From Gloeopeniophorella convolvens (lineage: Eukaryota > Basidiomycota > Agaricomycetes > Russulales): DNA of 64,000 nucleotides. Location: contig WTXD01000008.1 of NCBI GenBank assembly GCA_022496205.1, forward strand, positions 124,001 to 188,000, read 5' to 3'. Made by a program: the position numbers and the translations under genes. Shown here piece after piece: positions 47,351-58,073 of the stretch. The notes under the pieces were generated by a model. That model worked only from the letters and a program-made list of their open reading frames with translations, ran no database searches and had not been told where the DNA came from. Each line of letters starts with the position of its first letter. Positions within the stretch are counted from its first letter, which is position 1.

Positions 47351-50300
47351 TCACTCGTCCTCCTCGACGTCACCAAACTCGAACATCCCAAGCCGGTCGC
47401 GCTTCGCGCCGACAACCGCGTCCTGGAGCTTTTTTATCACCTGCGGGTACGCGCCGAGGTACTTGCAGCCCTTGCGGTCGACGGACGCGAGGCCCTCGCG
47501 CACGAGGTCGGCGTTGATCGACGCGAGCGGGTCCTCAGCCGTCGCGGGGTCCGCCGGGTCGATCAGGCGCAGGTGCAGCGTCGAGCCTTCCTTCTGGTCG
47601 ACGTTTGCGACGAGCTTGCGCCCTTCGCACAGCTGGCGGAAGCGGTCGACCGCCTCCTGGCGGTACTCGCTCTCCTCGCCCACGAGCTTCACGAAGCTGC
47701 GCAGCCGATCAGCGCGTGCCCGTGGGAGGGAGAAAGTAGGGTGCTTACCTCAGGCGTGCGTCGTGTGCTTGTCCAGGGAGCGCGCGGAACTTCGGATCGA
47801 GCGGGCGGATGTTCGCGAAGCCGATCGTGTCTTGGTTGCCGTAGTCGATGAAGGTGACCTCAGCCTCGCGTTTGACGGGAGACGCGCGACGAATCTTCGC
47901 GCGGTACCAAGCGCCGTCCGAGAACTTCGCCGAGACGAGATCACCGGCTTTGGGCACGAAACCAGGTGGGGACGCAGTGACCTTGTGGTGGTTGGAGAAA
48001 TCACGCATGAGCTGCGCTAGTGATGCAATCCCTACACAGACGGGTGAGCCGAGCAGAGAGAGGAAGGCCGAAAAACTACCTTCAGTGTTCAAAATTTGCA
48101 CGGAGAAGCTGAAGCCGTTCTTGTCCCGGACGTCGCTGACGATAACGTCAATGTATTCCGCTTTCCGCGCGCTGTTGTCCTCCTCTGGTTCGAGTTCGGC
48201 TTCTTTTACAGCAGCTTCGTCATAGTCCGACCAGATCTGAACAGAAACCTTAGCCATTGTCGGTGCTGTAACACTCCTATATACGCACGTTGCGCTTGGC
48301 CGTTTTCGCTTCGTCCTAGCTTGGGTATCAGCGTGCGCCTCTTGAGAATGTGTTGGCAACTTACCTCTGCATCATACAGCTGCTTCGCCCAAGGAAGCGT
48401 GTCCGCTGAGAACGAGTGCACAGTCGCAAGACCCTCGGATACGAGCGTGACAGCAGCGTTCTCGTTTTTGTTGAGATATAAGGCACCAATGAAACCGCCG
48501 GACTTGTCCGTCGTCTCGATTTCAATCTCGACGTCACGTTGCATATACCGCCGCGTGGCAAAGTCGGACGCCTCGACACCGTACGGCTCGCTCTTCTCGG
48601 ACGTGTTACGCGCAGTACGGGGTGCACGAATGCCTTCGGAAAATCAATACATGAATACATTTGGGTGATCACACTGACCGCCGAGCACGAGAGTGAGGAC
48701 CTGATTGTCCTTGGGAAGGAAGATTCTGCATAGGTCAGGAAGATTGGTGCTTGTTCAAGGAGATAAAACCTATAGCTCACTTGAAGCGTGATCCTGCAGC
48801 AACGTAATCGACGACTGCGGGTATCCTGCCTAGCCGCTTGAAGCCATTCAAGAACTGAGCAGCGCGACTGCTGGCCTCGGACAAGTTCAAGGGCGGTCTC
48901 GGCGCGGGCTGCTCCTTGCCAGAGTGAATACCCCGTGACTCAGCAGCAGCACTAGGGAACGCAGTGTAAGTGGGAAGCGAGTGCACATCACAGAGGTCGC
49001 ACGAACGTTTGCTCGGCAACCATGAGCTTGTCGTAGTCCGGTGAGCGGTCCTCGTCGTCGCGTTTATGCCGCACCACGCCAGCCAAACCCTTCTCAATGA
49101 GCTGCTCGGCGATGTTGCTACTGTGCGTCAGGAAACAAGGCCTCTCAATCAACAAGACGTGAAACTCACGTATTCTGGTTACCATAACGAATAGTTGCAG
49201 ATTCCCGCTCCTCGTACTCGCCTTCACGGGGGCGGATAAAATCGATGTGGATCTTGACGTTTTTGCCAATCAGCTTCCTTCGCAGGAACTCACGAGCCTC
49301 CTGAGCGTAATATGCCTGCTTCGGGTCAGAGAGCCTGTCCGAACCAAGTCAGCCGCGAAAGTAGGACTATGGCAAGGGCGTACTTAGGTCCGCGCGTTGA
49401 GCTGAGCTGCACTCTCCGCTCCTTGCCGTCCTTCGTTGCCACGGAAACCTGGTCACCAGACCAGACGCGGGTCACGATACCCTCAAATGCCCGTGCTGCG
49501 CCGTTCGCTGCCCCTGATGCAGACCTGCTGATGGCAGCCGGCGCTGAGGTGTTGGCATGTAGGCACAGCCGCTTCTCCCGAGCAGAGCGGTCCGCAGCAC
49601 GCAGTTTTTCAGAGCCACCGTAGGCTGCCAGCATGCCCGAGTGCCATTCGACGAGATGCGCAAGACCAGCGCCTAGGAGGAACTCCGCGATGTTGCCTGC
49701 AGGATGTAGAACTGCGGAGTTGGCAAGAGTTAGTCTACCACACTGGGGTACGCGAGAGAAACAGGATCACTGACCAGTGCCGATGAATATGCTTGCGGCT
49801 GCCGGCGCGCCGCTGCCGTTGGTCTGGAAGGGCGTTGCAGTCGCGGTAGGCATAGAGAGCAGTTGCACCTTGACAGCGCGTTGAAGTAGTCGCGACTCGC
49901 TATAGAACTTCGCCTGTTCGATATTGAGTCGGTCAGATGCGCCTGAATCAACGCGGCGGTGATACACTGGTAAGGTGCTTTGTGACCTACTTCGTCTCCC
50001 CAGGGCTCAGATGTCTCGCCTTGCTTTGATGCGGCACGTGGGCTGCGTGCGCCTGCCAGCGTGATGTTGACAAATTGGTGTTCGCCTTCGGGCATGAGGA
50101 GGCGAACGCGGAGCGTAGTCCCATCGCGGACAGATTCGACGATGGCTAATTACGAAGGGCGTAAGATGCCAGCCGTATGCATGTGGGGGCACACACCATC
50201 CAACGGCTTGCCCTTCCACTCGGTAATGAAGCTATGAGAGTCCAACGGCATGTTGTAGATGACCTGGCGCGCCTGTTGACAGTAGAGATCAAGCCTACGC

Positions 50301-50946
50301 TGACAATAACGAGGCGAGATCCTACTTGGGGCCCGTGAGGGTTCCATTGACCGCGACCGGCAGCCTTCGCTTCAGACTCGAGGTCTCTCCGTCGGTGGTC
50401 GTCCTCCGTAGGTTCGCGCTTGAAGTCCTTCACTTTGGCCCAGCCATTGAGGAGCAGCTCATTTGTAATGTCGACGCCGTTAATTTCTCCGTTCCCAAGA
50501 TCCCGGGGAACATCACCTTCACCAGGAGGAAGCTGGTGAGAGGAGGTGAAGGCGATCTCCTTGCCAACAGCCAACCCGCGCAGAAATTCGCGCGCTTCGT
50601 ATGCCCACGCCTTGCAGAGTACCAGGCATGAGCCATGTTTTCACAGCAGCAAAACCACCATACCTCGTCCTCTCTCGATGCGTTGCCAAGTCTGGGTGAC
50701 GTGACATCTGCGAGGTGGAGAATGCTGTTGCGACGGCTTAACACGTGAACAGAGCAGGCGAGCGGAAACTCACCGTTCCTTGGGAGGCTGACCCTGAGGA
50801 CCGGGGCGACCACGAAGGACAAGAGAGTCACCCGAGATGACGCCTGGCGCGGTTGAAGATAGATTGAGATGGGAGAGGAAGGAGCGACTCAGAATGGTTA
50901 CGAACTTTTTACGATCTGGTGCCGTCAGGCTCGCGGTCTGGTCCAT
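47351..50946 (-). CDS. SND1: Tudor-SN / staphylococcal nuclease domain protein (SND1 family)
   Basis: Multidomain RNA-binding and RNA-processing protein with tandem staphylococcal-nuclease-like (SN) domains and a Tudor domain. It begins MDQTASLTAPDRKKFVTILS. SN1 has ISLRVSLLR-type strands and EPWAYEAREFLRGLAVGKEI. SN2 has AIVESVRDGTTLRVRLLMPE and FVNITLAGARSP. SN3 has FEGIVTRVWSGDQVSVATKD, QAYYAQEAREFLRRKLIGKN and VKIHIDFIRPREGEYEER. SN4 has AVVDYVAAGSRFKIFLPKDN, IRAPRTARNTSEKSEPYGVE and ATVHSFSADTLPWAKQLYDA. The Tudor domain reads PKAGDLVSAKFSDGAWYRAK and EVTFIDYGNQDTIGFANIRP, followed by the partial SN5 ending MFEFGDVEEDE at 47351. The order SN1-4, Tudor, SN5 is exactly that of SND1. More than a dozen introns. 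It is divergent from the bS6m gene, with 272 bp between starts. Confidence 0.95.
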
Positions 50947-51218
50947 GATGACCCGTAGAAAAAGGTGGACGCACCGCTTTCATGGACATTTTGGAGGTAG
51001 GGCTGTTGCAGACAGATGGACAGGCTAGATGTCAGAAGGAGAGATGTGCACACGAGGAGACAGAATTTACACGCTGCCAGCCAACAGCAGCCAACTCACC
51101 TGGCCCGTCTCCTCACCCCGGGCCGCAGCCCCGGCTCCAGTCCACCGGTCCCGCGCTAGTGGCCAGCTCGGAGGTCCACCACTGGTCCTCCGCGTCTTTC
51201 CCCTCCGCTTCCACAACG

Positions 51219-51704
51219 ATGCCCTTCTACCAGGTCCTATGCATCGCAGCACACAACCGCGAATACGTGCGTCGTGTGCACCTTTGCTGATTTCTGTGGC
51301 TCACCTATTCCCATTTTGCAGCGCCAGATCAAAGGCCTGGTCCGCCTCGCCGCCACGCATGTACTCAACAACGGCGGTGTGGTACGCGGACTCCAGTATT
51401 GGGGTACAGAGGTTCTCCCACAGCGCATGAATTCGCATGGTGCCACCCACGAGCGCGGCGAGTACGTGACAAGCCCCAATACCTACCGTTCTTGTGACTG
51501 ACACGCGAGACCTTCCCCGTCAGTTACTGGACAATGCACTTCGACGCGTCCCCGGAAAAGCAGAAGTCTCTGACCAAGCTCCTGCGCCGAGACCCACGAG
51601 TTATACGCACTACAGTACTGAAGATGGGCGACCGCATCGAAGACGTTGCGTGGAGGTATCCAAAAACGCTAGTCACTCCACCAGACGTTCCTCTCACCCC
51701 ATGA
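51219..51704 (+). CDS. MRP17: Mitochondrial small-subunit ribosomal protein bS6m (MRP17)
   Basis: Component of the mitochondrial small ribosomal subunit. The three exons read MPFYQVLCIAAHNREY, then RQIKGLVRLAATHVLNNGGV and VRGLQYWGTEVLPQRMNSHG, then YWTMHFDASPEKQKSLTKLL, RRDPRVIRTTVLKMGDRIED, ending TPPDVPLTP, TGA at 51702. The blocks YQ-L-IA, NGGVVRG...WGT..LP, YW.MHFD and LRRDPRVIR are the bS6m signature. Length is about 125 residues. No long presequence is seen, as in other fungal S6 proteins. Confidence 0.94.
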
Positions 51705-51818
51705 TTGGTGCTAAACGAGTACAGCGCATTGCTCGTATACATACATATAATGTCCGACCCAGCTCTACTCCCTAGCGCTATATAGGCCATCGTGCGGCAG
51801 CCCGCGCCAGCACTCGCC

Positions 51819-52794
51819 CTATTCGTCCTGTGCCGCGTTGTGCGCCCGGATCCACTCAACGGCACCATCCAAGCCAGTGATAACTTCGAGACCTCTCACG
51901 CTTCTCAGGTCTTCATCCGTCTCTTTACGCCCGCCATCCCCGTCCAGACCTAGTCTTCGCAGTAGCAATGCATGCAGCCCTGCATTGTTTGCTCCCAGAA
52001 AGTCCCTGGAAAGACGACGTCAACGGAACGCAAAGTGCAAAGGCACGCCGCGTACTCCTTCAAATCATCCCCAACATGCAATGTATGAAATGGCTTGGAA
52101 CCCCCTCGTACGCATGCCGCAAGGAAAAGGGACATCGACGGCTTCTCGGCGCGCTCTGTCTCACTCACTAGCACGGGGGACAGGTATTGCGCCACCCCGA
52201 GGTCTTTCAGTACGGCCACTGCAAATCATTCAGTCTGGTATTCCTGCACGACGAGCCAGACGTACATATTCGCGAGTCTGAGTTTGTGATGAGACCCGTT
52301 CGAATGCCCATATTGCGAAGCTCGCGCACTGTCGCGCCCGCCCGCCCCTCATCAGGACAGCTGTTCACGTACTGGCAGAAGCAGAGCGGGAGACGCACAC
52401 GTATCGAGCGTGTCGTCAAAGAGGCGGTATCCCTCGCGTGAGCCGAACCGCTGCAGCAGGCTCGGGACTATTTCCCCGATATGCCTCTCCACGACCTGTG
52501 GGTCCGCGCCTGCGCCCACCGCGGTGCGGGATATCACCTCTCCCCACCAAGATGCTGCGCCTTCGCGATAAACAGGCTTCTCACTCTGGAGTTGCTTCAA
52601 TGCTGCGCGTATCGCGTAGGTAGGACAACAAGTGCTCAGGATATGCGAGGCGCACCGAGCTTGAACGAGCGAGAGATAGCCTCTGGTGGGAGCGTGCCGA
52701 GGTACGGGCTGAAGACCTCGGAGTATTGAACATAGATGGGCTTGCGCGGTGTGATGATGGTGTGCAGCGCGTCGAACGTAACGAGGCGTATCAT
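51819..52794 (-). CDS. HAD-superfamily hydrolase, HDHD3-like
   Basis: Haloacid-dehalogenase fold hydrolase. It starts MIRLVTFDALHTIITPRKPI, the motif-I region. A cap domain follows (FKLALKQLQSEKPVYREGAA, SWWGEVISRTAVGAGADPQV, LLQRFGSREGYRLFDDTLDT). The Rossmann part has LRELRNMGIRTGLITNSDSR (motif II), ILAVLKDLGVAQYLSPVLVS, EKPSMSLFLAACV (motif III Lys) and TLHVGDDLKEYAADFLGANN (motif IV), then AGLHALLLRRLGLDGDGG. It ends WIRAHNAAQDE, TAG at 51819. Motif I is Asp-Ala-Leu-His, whereas phosphatase members normally have a second Asp two residues later. That could mean altered or lost phosphatase activity. Introns join SFKL to ALKQ, SRI to LAVL and KEYA to DFLG. It is tail-to-tail with bS6m. Confidence 0.88.
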
Positions 52795-53035
52795 AATGCG
52801 CGTTTGAGAGCATACAGCATCGCCAGCAGTGGATGTAGTATACTATATGGCGCCCCGCGCGCGACCGGATGAGCCTGAGCAAGTTGTCGATCGAAAGCGA
52901 GTGCGCCGCGTTCGGTTGAGTACGCTGCTCGGCTCATCCGGGCCGAGGCGACGTGCCTCCGCTTTGCCAGCGACCCGCTTGACCGCTGACCGTCGACGCG
53001 GACACCCAGCTGCAGTGCGCAAGACGCGTCGGAAC

Positions 53036-53542
53036 ATGGACAACGTCAACACCGAGAGCGGCGCATTCAAGACGGCGGTTGCGCAAGAAGTGGAGCGCCT
53101 TCGCGTGCTGCACCCGACAGTAGACGATGTGCCCGGCTGCATGACCGTCTTCGATGACTTCCTCAAGTGCAACAGTACGCCTCTCTTGCTCCCCCATTCT
53201 CAGCAGTCCTGACCTTGCGCAGTCTTCGCTACTCAGGTTAGGTCAATATACCGTTTCGGAGAGATGGCACATTGTTCTCCAAAGTGGAATGAGTTCAAGT
53301 TCTGCATGAGCACCAAGCGGCTGCATCCCGAGCAGCGGCGCGACTCTTGGATACAACACCGCGCAGAGTGGTGGGCGAGACGGAGGCTCGGGATCAGCAG
53401 CGAGAACGTGTGGGAAAAGAGAACGTACGTGCTGCGTTCTTTGGCTTGTACAATTGCTCAACGAATATTGCGCAGAGAGCTGCTGAAGGACTACCCACCA
53501 CCCATCCCGTCACAAGACAGCATTGGACCGCTCGTCGAGTAA
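53036..53542 (+). CDS. Twin CX9C protein of the EMI1/DUF3128 family
   Basis: Small protein of the DUF3128 (yeast Emi1-like) family. MDNVNTESGAFKTAVAQEVE leads to VPGCMTVFDDFLKCN, then over an intron IFATQVRSIYRFGEMAHCSP, KWNEFKFCMSTKRLHPEQRR and AEWWARRRLGISSENVWEK, and a last exon TELLKDYPPPIPSQDSIGPL ending VE. The cysteines form two CX9C motifs (CMTVFDDFLKC and CSPKWNEFKFC). Proteins with this pattern are usually imported and oxidised in the mitochondrial intermembrane space by Mia40, so that is the likely location. Length is about 130 residues. It is divergent from the HAD gene with 241 bp between starts. Confidence 0.88.
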
Positions 53543-54343
53543 TCGTGCTCACGTTCACGGACAACCTATCAGTTCTGTGAAGGGTCGGTCTATTAAGCCT
53601 CTATCATCTTCCAGCACCATTAGTAGTGCAACGACTCCGGCCTCCATGCTACAGCACTTGGGGCACTCCGCGGAGTCCAACACACGAATAGACTACGGAT
53701 ATCTCAACTCTGGGTGTACGCGTAGTATGCTTCCACACCAAGTAACGCGATGGGACACCATCCCCTAAAGTAGCGTCCAAGAAAGCCCAGTTCCTACACC
53801 TCAGGTGGAGCCACTGCTCAGTACGTCTCTGGTAGAACGTATTACAACTGATGCAACCTGGCACACGCCCATCTGCTACGCCGACAACAACCAGGGATGC
53901 ATGGTGGATCCGCGCACTCTACAACATGAAGGGCTAATCGCCTCAGAATGCCTCTGAGTGACCCGTGAGCAGGTACAAGCTCGCAGACAATACACTGCGT
54001 AGTCAGCCCACAGCCATTCCATATTCTAGGAAGATTCTTTGCCAGAGCGGGGAATGGGACCCATTTTACATCGTGTGTAGAAATGCCTGTCATGCAAGTT
54101 TCCGTGTATGGAGGCAAGGCCAGAACTTGGGCTCAGAAGGGGTCGGTCCCTTGCGCCAGCGCCCACGACATTCAGGAAGCGCGATACACATGGCAAATTA
54201 AGACAACCCAGCACGGATTGTATGATTGCGTGTGTGAACCCAATGTAGTACATACAGCACAGAGTAGGTTCGTGCCTGCCCGACAAAGTGAGATTATCAG
54301 TGCAAGCGGACAGCGTAGCAAAATGCACGGAATGAATCGTGCT
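53543..54343. other. Intergenic region
   Basis: About 800 bp between the stops of two convergent genes. Short frames on both strands lack motifs. Nothing was recognised. Confidence 0.5.
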
Positions 54344-55654
54344 TCACATGACAACGCAGCCCTCGTCCCGGCCGTCAAGTCTCTGGGTGATATCGTCTGC
54401 ACCCAGCATCACGCCTCCACGGTCTCTGGCCTGCTCGGCAGCCGTGCCCCCATCCAGTTGTACAATCAAGACTCCGGAATTACGCGGGTCGAGCGCCGCA
54501 GTGAGGTTGTGCCTGGTTAACATAGGATTCGTCGCGCTCAAGATCGTGCAGTACGGGACAGACGACACACTTTTGTATAAGCTCCTCGATTGCAGGCTTG
54601 AGCTTTGCGGCGTGGTTTTGGGAGTGAAGACCTTTACCTATAGGAACACATGATATGAGGGGCACACTCCCTAGCTCAGATTGCGAGGCGCAGACGTACC
54701 CACGATGAGGTGAATTTCCCTATCGCCTCTGCTCCGCGCTTCCACGATGCTCCTGTCAGTATGCGCGATGGCCTCTTTCACGTACAGCCCATGCAAGTCG
54801 ATCTCTCCCGGTTTGCTATCCTGGAAGAGCATTCGTCAACACGTCGTTCATCAGACAGCCACCCCGGGACACGGGTGCGCCTCACCAGGTTATTCTCTGT
54901 GCACGACGAGAGTATGGGATTGCGTCCCGCACACCACACAGAGGACGCACGCACCGCGGAATATCCATGCGCTCGCCTCCTCATTGAGCCGCTGCATCTC
55001 GCGCTGATGCGCCCTGCCCTCGTTCGAGAGCTCCTTGGCACCCGCGCCGTCCCCGCGTGCGTACGCCGCATGGCTCTGCTCGAACGCGCGCGCCATCGCG
55101 TCGCCCTCCTGGTTAGCGCGAGCGCGCAGCGACACATAGTGCTCATTCTGCTGATTGACGAGGTTCTGGTCCTGTATGTGTGCTTAGTCTAGCAGAAATG
55201 GGCGCGGACGGGTGGTACGCACGACGTGGCCGTGCGGACGGGGGGAAGGTGCATGCGACGGCGGGGAGGGAGCGGACGCCCATTGTCCCTGCGGTGGCGA
55301 ACTTGGTGCGGGGATTGGCTGGGGCGCCGCTGGCACCTGCTCATGGTGCTGGCCGCCCTGCCCGTGCCCATGTCCGTGGTGTGGCTTATGGGGATGGGGC
55401 GGGACATGTTGCTGTTGCTGCTGATGCCACGCTGGCTGAGTTTGGGGAGCCTGCTGTGCGGGTGGTTGCCATTGCTGAGGCTGAGGAGGATACTGCTGTT
55501 GTGTTGGAGGTGGATGGGCCGCAGGCTGCTGTACCTGGTGGGCGTACGACGGCTTGCCGGCCCCTGTGGGATATCCGGGCTCCTGTGTCTCCTGCTGTTG
55601 TCCAGGCGCACAGAAGACCTTGAGTAGGCCGCGGATCAAGTCTCCGAGGCCCAT
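54344..55654 (-). CDS. DUF1771-Smr domain protein
   Basis: Cytoplasmic protein with a Smr (small MutS-related) domain, which in eukaryotic relatives binds or cuts RNA. The start MGLGDLIRGLLKVFCAPGQQ leads into a Gln/Pro/His-rich region of about 130 residues. After an intron the DUF1771 helix pair reads VDQNLVNQQNEHYVSLRARA, NQEGDAMARAFEQSHAAYAR, GDGAGAKELSNEGRAHQREM and QRLNEEASAWIFR. The Smr domain follows over short exons: DSKPGEIDLHGLYVKEAIAH, SRGDREIHLIVGKGLHSQNH, AAKLKPAIEELIQKH and LTAALDPRNSGVLIVQLDG. The motifs DLHG and GKGLHS are intact. It ends EGCVVM. Five introns were used. The message may start upstream, since an ATG-led frame lies at 55787, but it would need another splice. Confidence 0.9.
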
Positions 55655-55989
55655 GGCAGATGTGCAGAGGGTATAAAGACACGAGCCTTACCTGCAACTT
55701 AAACGTGCCAAGAGCCGGATACCATTCCTGCTTGACGTGCGGTTTGCCGTCACCGATGAAGATCGTGCCTTGTTCCGATGATCCCAAGGATCATTCGGAG
55801 CGCGCTGATGAAGAGACAATATTCATACTGTTATTGGTGCAGAAAGAAACGGCAACAGTCAAAAAAGAAGGCATAGAGACAAAGTCCGGTGACCCGGCCA
55901 GTGTCTTGGATTGGTAAAAGTGTAACAGCCATCCTCGAACCCGCGCTAAAGTCTCTCCAGTCGCAACCCCACCTATCGACCCGACATAA

Positions 55990-57063
55990 CTAGATCTCCA
56001 AACCAACCAACACGTACGCAGGATCCACAGGAAATATAGGCTTAGTGACGACAGAGCCCCCGACGTACATGAAGGAGTGCAAGAGGTCACCGAGGGCTGG
56101 CGAAGCCTTCTCGAGGGCGATGACGAGCGCAGAACACTCGAGGTGTTCGTCGGCAAGATCCAACAGCGCAACGATACTTCAAGATGATGAGAATAGTGTT
56201 CGGCAATCCGGTAGTACGACTTACCTCTCACGAAGGTTGACGAGCTCAGCACTCTTGCCATCAACGTAGAGAGTCTTGGGCTTGCCTGGCAACTCCAAGA
56301 CGACACCGTCGAAAGACGGACCCATCTCCGGAGAGGAGATAGAGACACTCTTCGCATACTGTAGAACACTTATGCCATGGTTCGGGAATAGGGTAGTGAG
56401 CAGCTCAAGAGCGTCGTCATTTGACTTGACGGAAATGTCTTCACTGGAGTCGTCCGGCGTCAACGGTGGAGTAGCAAGTTCATGAGAGAAGCTGTTAGGT
56501 CTCGGAGCGCTGCGGATGGGCTGCGGCGCCACGTTGCTATGGGGGAAAGGCACGTCATCGACTGCAAAGGCAGGAGGCGTGGGTGGATACACGAGGCTGT
56601 GGCGAGAACTTTGGTGTGGGTCGAGGGGGATGGGTCGAGGGGATGGATATGGGGAGTGGTTGTACGCCGCAGCGTACTTCGACGCCGGGCTGCCTGTCAC
56701 ACAGCCCGACGACCCTCTATCAGGAGGGCATTTTGACTTAGGGGTGTCAAAACCGCCACTGGAAAGGATGAGTCAGCAAGGTAGGTGTTGTATCAGGGCA
56801 AGAGATGCGTACCCCCGGCCCGCCAGAGAACGTAGTAGAGTAGTAGTACATGTCATCTGCGCCCTGTACTTGACAAACAGCTAGCACACTCGGTGCGACG
56901 TCAGCAGAGAAAGCCCCATCTCCAACGGTTTGACGACCGTTGCTGCAGGAGAGGGAGTCAGCTCGAAAAATCAAGATAAACCGATTGAGGATGGGTCGCA
57001 AACTAACGTGGGGCAAGGACTAGATATCGGTTTGTTTAAATTCAAAAACATGGAATTCGACAT
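55990..57063 (-). CDS. OAZ1: Ornithine decarboxylase antizyme, made by +1 frameshifting
   Basis: Antizyme binds ornithine decarboxylase and sends it to the proteasome, lowering polyamine synthesis. ORF1 (65 codons) starts at ATG 57063 (MSNSMFLNLNKPISSPCPT) and runs over two introns to DDMYYYSTTFSGGPGWRF, then TGA at 56747-56749. In the +1 frame translation continues DTPKSKCPPDRGSSG. A Pro/Ser-rich part follows, then the family domain: SPEMGPSFDGVVLELPGKPK, TLYVDGKSAELVNLRESIVA, LLDLADEHLECSALVIALEK, ASPALGDLLHSFMYVGGSVV, and TKPIFPVDPAYVLVGLEI before TAG at 55990. The junction GPGWRF/DTP is like the vertebrate GPRWCS/DAP. Introns: exon 1 57008-57063, exon 2 56813-56942, exon 3 from 56758; a last intron follows NLRE. 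Polyamines are expected to raise frameshifting. Confidence 0.92.
56746..56752 (-). promoter_or_regulatory. Antizyme +1 ribosomal frameshift site (TTT-TGA-C)
   Basis: On the minus strand the ORF1 codons are CGG TTT TGA. Skipping one T gives GAC ACC CCT, the frame of the antizyme domain. Most antizymes use TCC-TGA-T; TTT-TGA is less usual. The site lies only 9 nt after a splice junction. Confidence 0.85.
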
Positions 57064-57834
57064 GAGGTGCCAACTTGATCGGGATGCGGGTGGCGAAGGC
57101 TGATTGTGTAGAATGGGGTGAAGAGTCTAAACGAAAGGAAGCGATTAGATGGAAGGGTTAGGTAAACCTGGGCGGCGGCGTACAGGATATAGGAAGACAG
57201 GGTACGCTGTGCTTGGATCACTGAATGGCGCGGTGGTCGGAGGCAAGGCGTGGGCCGCCAATGCCCGATCGCCCTTTCCATTATATATCCTCCGTCCCCC
57301 GGGTCACGCACGTCTGAAACGCCCTACTCCAACGTGCGACCCACGAGCCCTATCTCACGAAATTCAATGCATCATGCATGGAGGTAGATAATGCGCACTC
57401 CGCCACAGTCACAGATGCTTGCTACCGAAGATTCTTCGTGAAGAATCATGGACATGGAACGGGCCAGCTAATATCAGGCTGATATCCCCTATAAGTGATC
57501 GGGGTCCTCTCGGCAACTCGCGGCGCGTCACACCCGTGTCACACCGCTGGTGGTTGAGGACGAGTGCATTCATTGCCCATCGACAGACGAGCTCGACACC
57601 TTTGCACCTCAAGACGTGAGTATCTCATCGTTGTTCACGAATATATGCGTCCAGGATGGCTCTTTATCGCTGTCCCTGCTAAGTTTCGCAGGTGAAGAGC
57701 CGTCATTAGGCCCTCATGCGGCTGGATGCATCGACTCTCGCCTGGATGACGCTCCCAATCTCTTCTGCACCTCCGGCGTATCCGATGGAAGTCTTACTTA
57801 TTTGCGCTTACAGTGTTACCTCAAGACATCATAG
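57064..57834. other. Shared upstream region of OAZ and RPS2
   Basis: About 770 bp between divergent start codons. On the minus strand a TATATAATGG-like box lies near 57280-57290, about 220 bp before the antizyme ATG. The right half is the promoter and leader of the ribosomal protein gene. No gene is seen. Confidence 0.5.
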
Positions 57835-58035
57835 ATGGCCGATTCCGGACGCGGACGTGGTGGATTTGGACGTGGACGCGGTGACCGTGGTCGGGGTCGT
57901 GGACGAGGCCGCCGCGGCGGTCGCAAGGACGAGGAGAAGGAGTGGTGCGTACCAGATTACCGATCCGCGCTCATCTTCCAACATCATCCCTACAGGGTTC
58001 CCGTCACCAAGCTTGGCCGTCTCGTGAAGGATGGA

Positions 58036-58073
<38 letters not shown>

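Noticed and set aside
56719..56725. TCC-TGA-T as the antizyme shift site
   Set aside because: In that frame a TAA lies 15 nt upstream and no ORF1 reaches it with a normal acceptor. TTT-TGA-C fits both exon phase and the conserved protein junction better.
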